64,000 bases of DNA, taken from CAYQQQ01 sp964420125. Its GTDB lineage: Bacteria; Actinomycetota; Acidimicrobiia; Acidimicrobiales; Microtrichaceae. Location of the stretch: positions 1 through 64,000 of the forward strand of contig CAYQQQ010000013.1 in NCBI GenBank assembly GCA_964420125.1, in the 5' to 3' direction. Below, piece by piece: positions 57,801 through 64,000 of the stretch. Both the position numbers and the translations under genes were made by a program. Every line of letters starts with the position of its first letter. Position 1 is the stretch's first letter. The notes under the pieces are model-generated. The model searched no databases. It was not told the DNA's origin and saw nothing but the letters and a program-made list of their open reading frames with translations.

Positions 57801-58360
57801 AGGCGCTGGCCACCGCCGGCGCGTTCGGGTGCTTCGGGCTCACCCGACGGGAGGCCATCTGGGCGTCCGGTGCGGCGGCGAGGTCGCGCCCGGGACGGCT
57901 GCCAGGGATCGTGGAGGGGGTGCACGCCCCCCGCCTTCCGGGGATGGAGGACTGGGAGGAGGCGGTGGCCGACCTGTGGGCCACCGGGGTCGCTCCTGAC
58001 GGCCATCCCACCCGCTTCGTGCGAGACCACCTCGACCACCTGGGCGTGGTCCCCGCCGCGGAGCTGGTCGAGCACGCGGACGGCGAGCGGGTGAAGGTCG
58101 GGGGCGTGGTCACCCACCGCCAGCGTCCGGCCACCGCCGCAGGAGTGACCTTCGTGAACCTGGAGGACGAGACCGGCCTGGTCAACGTGGTGTGCTCGCG
58201 TGGCTGCTGGCAGCGCTATCGCAACGTGGCCCGCACCTCACCGGCGCTGCTCGTGCGAGGGAAGCTGGAGCGCACCGTCGACGGTGTGGTCAACGTGGTG
58301 GCGGATCGTCTCGAGCCCCTGCCCCTCGTCGCCGCCCCTGCCTCTCGCGACTTCCGTTGA
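54899..58360 (+). CDS. dnaE2: Error-prone DNA polymerase III alpha subunit (DnaE2)
   Basis: A 1153-residue C-family polymerase of the DnaE2 (ImuC) type, used for damage-induced mutagenic synthesis. An N-terminal extension of about 85 Arg/Gly/Pro-rich residues precedes the PHP domain (YAELHCHSAFSFLDGASTPEEL). Catalytic aspartates are in DGPPDIDIDIESGRREEVIQY, and the third in the RDGL-like palm. The fingers and thumb contain ASKRSVRRMAALRD and FPESHSVSFAYLVYASSWLKYHYP. The C-terminal OB fold has VGGVVTHRQRPATAAGVTFVNLEDETG. A LexA box lies just upstream. The usual partners imuA and imuB are not adjacent. Confidence 0.93.
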   Translation: MGFNNPDVPWNEIERRLSDRQGRSGGKPSTGTGAQGWWRDDPLAPRRRSRAHPGDGGDSPAWSHHREPYESPGDLPVRRGPGGRRGTAAPYAELHCHSAFSFLDGASTPEELAEEAARLGLEALALTDHHGFYGVVRFAEAARALGLPTVFGAELTIGADQPRPGPADPDGRHLLILARDPTGYARLSALLSRAQMAGEKGRPRLSFADVAEAASGRARGHWAVLTGCRKGTVPAALVEHGPSAAERELRALVAAFGVEHTFVELWDHGDPLDSARNDALARLAVGAGVPAVATNNVHYATPADRRLATAMAAVRARRSLDEIDGWLPAAAAAHLRSGEEQHHRFARYPGVVEAAAELGRACAFDLSLVAPALPPFPCPPGPDGQPLSEVDLLRRLTEEGATRRYGPRHAERVHGAWAQIDHELDLICAMGFPGYFLIVWDLVEFCRRHDILCQGRGSAANSAVCYALGITKADAVSLGLLFERFLSPERDGPPDIDIDIESGRREEVIQYVYERHGRSHAAQVANVITYRARSAVRDAAKALGFSSGQQDAWSKRLDRWSGVPVLSSRREENPIPLPVLELAAGFEDLPRHLGIHSGGMVICDRPVVEVCPTEWARMENRSVLQWDKDDCAAAGLVKFDLLGLGMLSAIHYALDLVRDHHGVEVDLAELPQEDAVYEMLCRADTVGVFQIESRAQMATLPRLRPRCFYDLVVEVALIRPGPIQGGSVHPYIRRRKGEEPVTYLHPLLKPSLEKTLGVPLFQEQLMQMAIDVAGFTPAEADQLRQAMASKRSVRRMAALRDRFDAGLAERGITGEAAEAIWEKLAAFANYGFPESHSVSFAYLVYASSWLKYHYPAAFCAALLNAQPMGFYSPQSLAQDARRHGVVVRTPDLQASGWNATLEPEGGSRGERVPSRPSSWGWDGPAVRLGLSSVRGIGDELAQRIVAGRPYTGPDELARRIGLDRGHLEALATAGAFGCFGLTRREAIWASGAAARSRPGRLPGIVEGVHAPRLPGMEDWEEAVADLWATGVAPDGHPTRFVRDHLDHLGVVPAAELVEHADGERVKVGGVVTHRQRPATAAGVTFVNLEDETGLVNVVCSRGCWQRYRNVARTSPALLVRGKLERTVDGVVNVVADRLEPLPLVAAPASRDFR

Positions 58361-58531
58361 GGAGCCTCGGCTCCGAGGATCAGGTCGACGAGGCGTCCGT
58401 GGGTCGACCGGTTCGCGCTTCGTCGCGCACATGGGCCCCTCGCTCGGCGCCGAGAGGGTAGCGTCGCGGCTTGACGTGACCACCGGATCGGCGGGGCCGA
58501 CCTCTTCCCGCCTGCACACAGGAGACCGGCA

Positions 58532-59272
58532 ATGGCGATCATCGGTTCGCTCTTCCAGGAGTACGCGGAGACCACGGGCCAGGACCCGTTCGTCCACCAG
58601 AACAAGAAGCTGCTGAAGGTCCACATGGGCTACGGCCCGGTGAACGCCAAGATCGGCTCGATGGTCGCCTACCAGGGCGACGTGCGCTTCACCAACCAGG
58701 GTTCCGGCGGCCTCAGCAAGATGATGAAGTCCAAGCTCACGGGTGAGGGCGTCAACATGATGTACTGCGAGGGATCTGGCGAGCTGTTCCTCGCCGACGC
58801 CGCCACCGAGATCCAGATCTTCTACCTCGACAACGACATGGTCTCGGTCAACGGCGCCAACGTGCTGGCCTTCTCCGCGTCCATCGAGTGGGACATCCAT
58901 CGCGTCAACGCCGGGCGGGCCTCGATGATGGCGGGGGGGATGTTCAACGTGTCGCTGCGGGGCACCGGCTACGTGGCGGTCACCACCGACGGCGAACCGG
59001 TGGCGCTGGACGTGGCCGGTGCGCCGACCTTCGCCGACGCCCAGGCGGTCGTGCTGTGGACCTCCGGGGTCGCGATGGACGTCCGCGTCGACACGGGAGG
59101 GCTCAAGTCCATGCTGCGGGGCGGCACCGGGGAGCTCGTCCAGATGGCCTTCGGTGGTCAGGGCTACGTGGTCGTGCAACCCTCCGAGGGGGTGCTGCAG
59201 GGCGGTCACCAGGCCACCCAGCAGGCCAGCTCCGGTTCCGGAGGGCTCATGGGCAACCTGCTGGGAGGCTGA
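58532..59272 (+). CDS. AIM24 family protein
   Basis: A 246-residue protein of the AIM24 family, with a double-psi-like beta structure: MAIIGSLFQEYAETTGQDPF, LLKVHMGYGPVNAKIGSMVAYQGDVRFTNQGSGG, GELFLADAATEIQIFYLDNDMVSVNGANVLAFSASIEWDI and GMFNVSLRGTGYVAVTTDGEPVALDV. The C-terminal 25 residues are Gly/Ser/Gln-rich. Bacterial members are widespread but have no assigned activity. It lies 171 bases after dnaE2 and has AGGAGA about 9 bases before ATG 58532. The gap contains only a short CCTCGG-CT-CCGAGG stem after dnaE2. Confidence 0.85.
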   Translation: MAIIGSLFQEYAETTGQDPFVHQNKKLLKVHMGYGPVNAKIGSMVAYQGDVRFTNQGSGGLSKMMKSKLTGEGVNMMYCEGSGELFLADAATEIQIFYLDNDMVSVNGANVLAFSASIEWDIHRVNAGRASMMAGGMFNVSLRGTGYVAVTTDGEPVALDVAGAPTFADAQAVVLWTSGVAMDVRVDTGGLKSMLRGGTGELVQMAFGGQGYVVVQPSEGVLQGGHQATQQASSGSGGLMGNLLGG

Positions 59273-59348
59273 GCCTCCCGAGGGGCCGGCCCGGGCCGGT
59301 CTCGTCGATCGTTCACATCCGGCTGGGGATGGCCGATGGGAACTGGCC

Positions 59349-60806
59349 ATGCCGATTCCTCGACACCGCGCACGATCGGTCCGGCGACGGCCGCATGTCC
59401 GCCCGCGGCCGTCGCGCGCTGCTGTGGGAGCGCTGGTGGTCGGCGTCGCCGCCATCGTTCTGCCCACCGCCGGTGCCGCCCCGCGGCCGGACGGCGCTGC
59501 CTCGGGCACGGCCCGCACGACCGGGACGAGCACCACGACCACGATGCCTCCCGGTGCGTCGACGCCGGCGGCCTCGCGTGCCAGTGCCAAGGCCAGCGCC
59601 CAGGCCAGCGCCGCCTCGTTGCGGCGGGATCGATCGGCGGTGCGCGCCGAGGTGGCGGCCCTGCAGCAGCAGCGCGACGACCAGTTCAACCGCTGGGCGC
59701 TCACGCAGATGGCGTTGGAGCACGCCCGCAACGAAGCGATCGGTGCGGTGATGCGGGCCGAGAAGGCGCGTCGAGACGCCCTGTCGGCCAAGGACCAGCT
59801 CACCGAGTACGCGACCGAGGCGTTCATGAGCCCCCCGGCCACCGAGTCCCTCGCGGTGCTGTCCATCGGTGATGCCACCGACGCCTCGCGGGCACACGAG
59901 CTGCTCACCATCGTCGCCGATGAGCAACGGGCGGTCGTGGGCGACTTCCTCGACGCCCACACCTCGGAGCTGCGCCGTTCCGAGGAAGCCGAGAAGGAGG
60001 CGGCGCAGCACGCGGCAGCCGAGGAGGCGAGCGCAGTGGAGCTGCGACGCCTGGACGAGCTGCTGGCCCGCCAGGAGGCGCTCGACGCCGAGATCGACTC
60101 CCGCCTCGACGCTGCGCTCGCCGAGGTCGCCGCTCTGGAGGCGATCGACCGGAAGGCGGCCCGGGATCTGGAGGCGCAGGAGCGGGAGCTGGCGGCGCAG
60201 TCCAAGGCGGCGGTCGCGGCTTCACCGGCGAGCAGGGCCGTCACCGCCCGTTCGTCGCCGGCGCCGGCTGGTTCTGCGGCTGCACCCAGTGGAGGTGGCT
60301 CGTCCGGTGGTGCCACCGGGTCGACACCGGCCGCACCACCTCCGACCACCACCACGACCACCCCCCCGAAGTCCCCCGGTCCACCCCCGGCGCCGCCGAG
60401 CGGCCTGGCGACGTGGCAGGACGTCACCAAGGTGGGTGGGATTTGGGTGCACCGCTCGATCGCCGCACGAGTGCAGGCTCTGCTCGATGCGGCCGCAGCC
60501 TCCGGCATCCGGCTCGGCGGAGGCGGGTTCCGCGACCCCTCGGAGCAGATCCGCCTGCGTCAGGCGCATTGCGGGCCCACCGAGTACGACATCTACGTCA
60601 AGCCGGCCTCGCAGTGCACCCCTCCCACCGCCCAACCCGGCAAGTCGATGCACGAACGTGGACTGGCCATCGACTTCACCGTCGGCGGACGTGTGATCTC
60701 CTCACGTTCGGATCCGGCGTTCCAGTGGCTGGCCGCCAACGCCGCCAGCTACGGCCTGTACAACCTGCCCTCGGAGCCGTGGCACTGGTCCACCAACGGC
60801 AGCTGA
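59349..60806 (+). CDS. Secreted M15-family D-Ala-D-Ala carboxypeptidase with coiled coil
   Basis: A 485-residue exported protein. Signal/anchor segment AAVGALVVGVAAIVLPTAGAA (about 24-44), Thr/Pro linker, a long coiled coil (about 75-290, with ALQQQRDDQFNRWALTQMALEHARNEAIG and many Glu/Ala/Arg heptads) and a Pro/Thr/Gly linker. The C-terminal VanY-like M15B domain (about 340-485) has QPGKSMHERGLAIDFTVGG and EPWHWSTNGS with the zinc-binding His/Asp/His. The layout resembles PcsB/EnvC-type peptidoglycan enzymes, where the coiled coil takes signals from FtsEX. It should trim peptidoglycan peptides. Confidence 0.85.
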   Translation: MPIPRHRARSVRRRPHVRPRPSRAAVGALVVGVAAIVLPTAGAAPRPDGAASGTARTTGTSTTTTMPPGASTPAASRASAKASAQASAASLRRDRSAVRAEVAALQQQRDDQFNRWALTQMALEHARNEAIGAVMRAEKARRDALSAKDQLTEYATEAFMSPPATESLAVLSIGDATDASRAHELLTIVADEQRAVVGDFLDAHTSELRRSEEAEKEAAQHAAAEEASAVELRRLDELLARQEALDAEIDSRLDAALAEVAALEAIDRKAARDLEAQERELAAQSKAAVAASPASRAVTARSSPAPAGSAAAPSGGGSSGGATGSTPAAPPPTTTTTTPPKSPGPPPAPPSGLATWQDVTKVGGIWVHRSIAARVQALLDAAAASGIRLGGGGFRDPSEQIRLRQAHCGPTEYDIYVKPASQCTPPTAQPGKSMHERGLAIDFTVGGRVISSRSDPAFQWLAANAASYGLYNLPSEPWHWSTNGS

Positions 60807-60815
60807 GGTCGCACG

Positions 60816-61721
60816 TCAGTTGGAGCGGAGCCGGGCCAGCAGCCGCAGCATCTCGATGTAGATCCACACGAGGGTGACCAGCAGGCCGAACGCTCCGTAC
60901 CAGTCCATGTAGGCGGGCAGGCCGGCCTGCGAGCCCTTCTCGATGAAGTCGAAGTCCAGCAGGAGGTTGAACGCTGCGATGCCGACGATCACCAGGCTCA
61001 ACAATATGCCGAAGGTGCCACCGCCGGAGATGGACATGAACGAGGGTGTGGAGCTGAACAGGGAGATGATCCAACCGATCAGGTAGAGGAAGAACACCCC
61101 GAAGGTGGCGCCGATGATGGCCTTGGTCATCTTGGGCGTCACCCGCAGCACACGGAACCCGTAGAGGGCCAGCATCGCCAGGAACACCCCCGCCGTGCCC
61201 AGGACCGCCTGCAGGACGATCCCGTTCCACTGCGAGTTGTAGAAGTGCGAGATGGCGCCGAGGACGTAGCCCTCGGCGATGGCGTAGCCGAACCCGGTGA
61301 ACCTGGCGAGGTTGGGCTTGAACGACGTGACGATGGCGAAGCCCAGCGCCACGAAGAGCGCGACGATGAGCAGCACCACCGAGTCGAACTCGGCTGTCAC
61401 GGTCGGCTGGCCCGGCACCGGGTTCGCCACCTTGGTCTCGGTGACCGACATCCAGCCGAACACGGCGGTCACGGCGACCACCATGAGGAACAGGAAGGTG
61501 GCGCCCGCCACCCCGCCCATGGTCATGGTGCGTCCGGTGGTGGTGACGGGCCCCGCCGGCACACGGCCCGCCATGCCCGTGGTCATCGCACCGGCTGCGG
61601 CGACCTGGGTGGCCTGAGCGGACTCCCACTCCTGCGCGGGCGACGGCGGGGCCATGGTGGCGGTGCTGCCGTAGCGGGCCGGATCGAAGGCGTTGTCGGT
61701 GAGGATCGGGTTCCGGGACAC
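60816..61721 (-). CDS. Bax inhibitor-1/YccA family membrane protein
   Basis: A 301-residue protein with a soluble N-terminus of about 65 residues and seven membrane segments, among them GATFLFLMVVAVTAVFGWM, VVLLIVALFVALGFAIVTSF and GTFGILLSLVIVGIAAFNLLLDFDFIEKG. The FDFIEKGSQAGLPAYMDWYGAFGLLVTLVWIYIEMLRLL end is the BI-1/YccA signature, including the acidic pair proposed to gate calcium or protons. GTG 61721 is used because GGAG lies 7 bases before it and SRNPILTDNAFDPARYG is the usual start. Physiological role in bacteria is unclear. Confidence 0.88.
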   Translation of the reverse strand: MSRNPILTDNAFDPARYGSTATMAPPSPAQEWESAQATQVAAAGAMTTGMAGRVPAGPVTTTGRTMTMGGVAGATFLFLMVVAVTAVFGWMSVTETKVANPVPGQPTVTAEFDSVVLLIVALFVALGFAIVTSFKPNLARFTGFGYAIAEGYVLGAISHFYNSQWNGIVLQAVLGTAGVFLAMLALYGFRVLRVTPKMTKAIIGATFGVFFLYLIGWIISLFSSTPSFMSISGGGTFGILLSLVIVGIAAFNLLLDFDFIEKGSQAGLPAYMDWYGAFGLLVTLVWIYIEMLRLLARLRSN

Positions 61722-61894
61722 GTGGTGGCTCCGTGGTGTGCGGGGGACGACGATGTGTCGCTGCGCCAACGGTAGCGGCCGGTAGCCGACGTCGGGTGAC
61801 GGCGCCGAGGCGATCCCGCCCGTTGCCCGTGGCATCGGGGCGACGTGGGGAACGGTCGGCGGCGTATCCTGGCGGGAGCCTATGGACCAGCCCC

Positions 61895-63133
61895 ATGGAT
61901 GACCGGCCCCGAAGTCTGCGCTCGATGTTGAAGGAGGCGAAGGACTCCTCCGAGCTCATGATCGACCTCGCCTACGCCGCGGTGTACTTCAACGACCCGG
62001 GCATGGCGACGGAGGTGTCCGAGCTCGAGGACCGGATGAACGACCTCGTGCAGGACATGCGGGAGGTGTGCATCCTCGCCGTGCGGCGGCCGGCGGAGGC
62101 GGAGGGCATGGCGTCGGTGCTGCAGGTGATCAGCGCCATCGAAGGCATCGCCAACGCCGCGGTGGACATCACCCGACTCGTCACCCATCGCTACGGGATC
62201 CCGCCGGAGCTCCTCGCCGACCTGGCCGATGCCGAGGAGGTGTCGCACAGGGTGTGGGTGCGCGAGGGCTCCCACATGGCCCACCGGCCGCTGAAGGACC
62301 TGGAGATCCCGGTGCAGTGCGGCATGCGCGTGGTCGCCATACGCCGCGACCGGTCCTGGATGATCGAAGAGGTCGACGGCGACCTGATCCTGGTCCCCGG
62401 TGACGTGCTGTTCCTGAGGGGCTCGCCGGCGGGCATCGGGAGGCTGCACGAGCTGGCGGCCGCCCCGACCTGGGAACCGCCGAAGGCGGCGGTCGGCGCG
62501 TTGTCGGACCTCGACCGGGCGGTCGACGTGCTGGTGGAGATGAAGAACATCTCCGAGGCCGCTGTGGGTCTGGCCTACTCGACGCTCTCGCTGCGCGACA
62601 CCGGTCTGGCCGCCGAGGTGCACCACCTCGCCGAGCGGCTCGACGAGATGAAGGACCACCTGCAGCTGTGGGTGCTGCGCGCCGCCAAGCAGGACACCGA
62701 CCTGTCCCCGCTGCGGGGTCTGCTGCAGCTCGCCTCGGCCGCCGAGGAGCTCGGGGACCAGGCCGCCCACATGGTGTGGCTGATCGCGGACGACTACGAG
62801 TTGCACCCCATCGTGAAGCTGGCCCTGGGGGAGACCGACGTCGTGGCCACCAAGGTGCCGGTGGCGGCTGGCAGCACGGCCGACGGCCGTCGCCTCGCCG
62901 AGCTCCACCTCGACATCGAACCGGGCTTCGGCGTGCTGGCCATCCGGCGCGACAACCGCTACCTCTATCGCCCGCGGGGCTATGTGAAGCTCCATCCGGG
63001 CGACGAGCTGATCGCCACCGGTCCCCACGAAGGTCGCAACCGGCTGGCGGAGCTCTGCGGCTGGTGGATGGTCGCGGACGAGGACGATCCCACCGGGGAG
63101 CTGGAGCTTCGTCCGCTGCGGGCGGCTCGCTGA
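61895..63133 (+). CDS. Duplicated PhoU-like/RCK_C domain protein
   Basis: A 412-residue soluble protein made of two similar halves. Each has a PhoU-like helical region (ELMIDLAYAAVYFNDPGMATEVSELEDRMNDLVQDM and EAAVGLAYSTLSLRDTGLAAEVHHLAERLDEMKDHL) followed by an RCK_C/TrkA-C domain (CGMRVVAIRRDRSWMIEEVDGDLILVPGDVLFLRG and PGFGVLAIRRDNRYLYRPRGYVKLHPGDELIATG). RCK_C domains bind c-di-AMP or other small ligands and control K+ transporters. No channel or transporter gene is adjacent. It may regulate a distant potassium system. Confidence 0.8.
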   Translation: MDDRPRSLRSMLKEAKDSSELMIDLAYAAVYFNDPGMATEVSELEDRMNDLVQDMREVCILAVRRPAEAEGMASVLQVISAIEGIANAAVDITRLVTHRYGIPPELLADLADAEEVSHRVWVREGSHMAHRPLKDLEIPVQCGMRVVAIRRDRSWMIEEVDGDLILVPGDVLFLRGSPAGIGRLHELAAAPTWEPPKAAVGALSDLDRAVDVLVEMKNISEAAVGLAYSTLSLRDTGLAAEVHHLAERLDEMKDHLQLWVLRAAKQDTDLSPLRGLLQLASAAEELGDQAAHMVWLIADDYELHPIVKLALGETDVVATKVPVAAGSTADGRRLAELHLDIEPGFGVLAIRRDNRYLYRPRGYVKLHPGDELIATGPHEGRNRLAELCGWWMVADEDDPTGELELRPLRAAR

Positions 63134-63169
63134 GCGCGCCCCGTTTCCCCCGCCCGGTACCGTGTCAGC

Positions 63170-64000
63170 GTGGGGTCCAGATCCTCGGAACCGCTGCGAC
63201 TGCTGACGGTCCACGCCCATCCCGACGACGAAGCGTCCAAGGGCGCGGCCACCGTGGCGCGCTACGCAGCGGACGGCATCGGCGCCACCCTGGTGTGCTG
63301 CACCGGAGGTGAGGCCGGGGACATCCTCAACCCGGCCATGGATCGCCCCGAGGTTCGGGAGCGGTTGGCCGAGGTACGCCGGGAGGAGCTGATGCGCTCG
63401 GCGGCCATCATCGGCTACGACACGGTGGAGCTGCTCGGCTACCACGACTCGGGGATGCCCGACACCGAGGTGAACGCCAGGGAGGACAACTTCTGGAACG
63501 CGGACTTCGACGAGGCGATCGGGCGGCTCGTCGCCATCATCCGTCGTGACCGGCCGCTGGTGATCGTGACCTACGGGGACGACCAGCGCCACTACGCCCA
63601 CCCCGATCACCTGCGGGTGCACGACATCTCCGTGCCGGCCTTCGAGCGGGCAGCGGACCCCTACTGGTATCCCGAGGCAGGGGAGCCGTGGCAGCCGCTG
63701 AAGCTGTACTACACGGTGTGGTCGAGGCGCCGGATGTTGGGGCTGCACGAGAAGTTCCTCGAGTTGGGCCTGGAGTCGCCCTTCGGCGAGGACTGGATGG
63801 AGCGGATGCGCAACCTGGAGCACGATGACCGGGTGACCACGCTGGTCCCGATCGCCGAGCACTACGACGTGAGGGAGAAGGCGCTGCTGGCCCACGCGAC
63901 GCAGGTCGATCCGGAGTCCCCGTTCTGGTTCGGCCTGCCGACCGAGGTGGCACGCGACGTGCATCCCTGGGACGACTACATCCTGGCCCGCTCACTGGTG
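63170..64000 (+). CDS. mca: Mycothiol S-conjugate amidase, 5' part
   Basis: 277 codons are visible before the right edge, with no stop. The zinc amidase motif is LTVHAHPDDEASKGAATVARY (HPDDE at residues 17-21) and the second metal segment is RHYAHPDHLRVHD. LVCCTGGEAGDILNPAMDRPEVRERLAEVRREEL matches Mca/MshB proteins. The conserved length and the WMERMRNLEHDDRVTT region favour Mca, which cuts mycothiol from toxin conjugates, over MshB. GTG 63170 is taken as start. Mycothiol is an actinobacterial thiol, so this supports the assignment of the organism. Confidence 0.9.
   Translation, partial: MGSRSSEPLRLLTVHAHPDDEASKGAATVARYAADGIGATLVCCTGGEAGDILNPAMDRPEVRERLAEVRREELMRSAAIIGYDTVELLGYHDSGMPDTEVNAREDNFWNADFDEAIGRLVAIIRRDRPLVIVTYGDDQRHYAHPDHLRVHDISVPAFERAADPYWYPEAGEPWQPLKLYYTVWSRRRMLGLHEKFLELGLESPFGEDWMERMRNLEHDDRVTTLVPIAEHYDVREKALLAHATQVDPESPFWFGLPTEVARDVHPWDDYILARSLV

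Noticed and set aside
53900..58117. 1405-codon minus-strand frame opposite dnaE2
   Set aside because: The part opposite dnaE2 has the His/Gly/Val-rich make-up of an antisense shadow; only the 3' end (from 54805) reads as a protein.

Overview
The window reads as high-GC chromosomal DNA from an actinobacterium, probably of the class Acidimicrobiia. Evidence: a WhiB-family Fe-S protein, a mycothiol S-conjugate amidase, the Actinobacteria-restricted trio of phosphomutase-like protein, DUF3090 and SCO1664 family, DUF3107, a PdtaS-type histidine kinase, an F420-type Fe-S protein, an actinobacterial LexA box and frequent GTG starts with 4-base stop/start overlaps. The class is an inference from this gene set; no rRNA gene is present to test it.

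Layout. 1-1.6 kb: left edge with a frameshifted hypothetical gene, a ribbon-helix-helix/MazF toxin-antitoxin pair and a SixA-like phosphatase. 1.6-7.2 kb: lone AtuA C-terminal-like domain, then a leftward unit of SufR-like Fe-S sensor, cysteine desulfurase, HAD phosphatase and amino-acid permease, facing a rightward Mrp/ApbC Fe-S carrier ATPase. 7.2-10.8 kb: envelope genes (DUF4012, small surface protein with a variant sorting signal, GT4 glycosyltransferase). 10.8-15.3 kb: DUF3107, two ArsA-like ATPases, PdtaS-like kinase, WhiB. 15.3-18.9 kb: glycerophosphodiesterase and diacylglycerol kinase overlapping tail to tail, then etfB-etfA and a strong terminator.

19.1-27.8 kb holds the most distinctive locus: a complete clade II (Sec-type) nitrous oxide reductase cluster nosZ-nosB-nosD-nosF-nosY-nosL, followed by a small lipoprotein, a convergent lipoprotein cytochrome c and a TlpA-like thioredoxin. 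NosZ keeps all seven CuZ histidines and the CuA ligands but is predicted to be a lipid-anchored protein. Electrons could pass from the membrane cytochrome c to NosZ, while NosDFY and NosL supply sulfur/copper to the CuZ centre.

28-34 kb: SCO1664/DUF3090/phosphomutase trio, family 5 uracil-DNA glycosylase, YbhN-like membrane protein, small lipoprotein and FrhB-type Fe-S protein. 34-39 kb: acyl-CoA dehydrogenase with a perfect 96-bp repeat of its 3' end, LCP-family ligase and SGNH hydrolase. 39-46.2 kb: tRNA-Arg(CCG) beside argS, then lysA, an AbiEi/DUF559-type gene, hom and thrC (aspartate-family amino acids). 46.4-54.8 kb: ugd, OmpR-type response regulator and kinase, a convergent EAL protein overlapping the kinase by 117 bp, an M3 peptidase and an acetyltransferase-like gene. 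54.9-64 kb: SOS-controlled dnaE2, AIM24 family protein, M15 carboxypeptidase, BI-1 family protein, PhoU/RCK duplicated protein and mca running off the right edge.

No CRISPR array, prophage or intact insertion sequence was seen.
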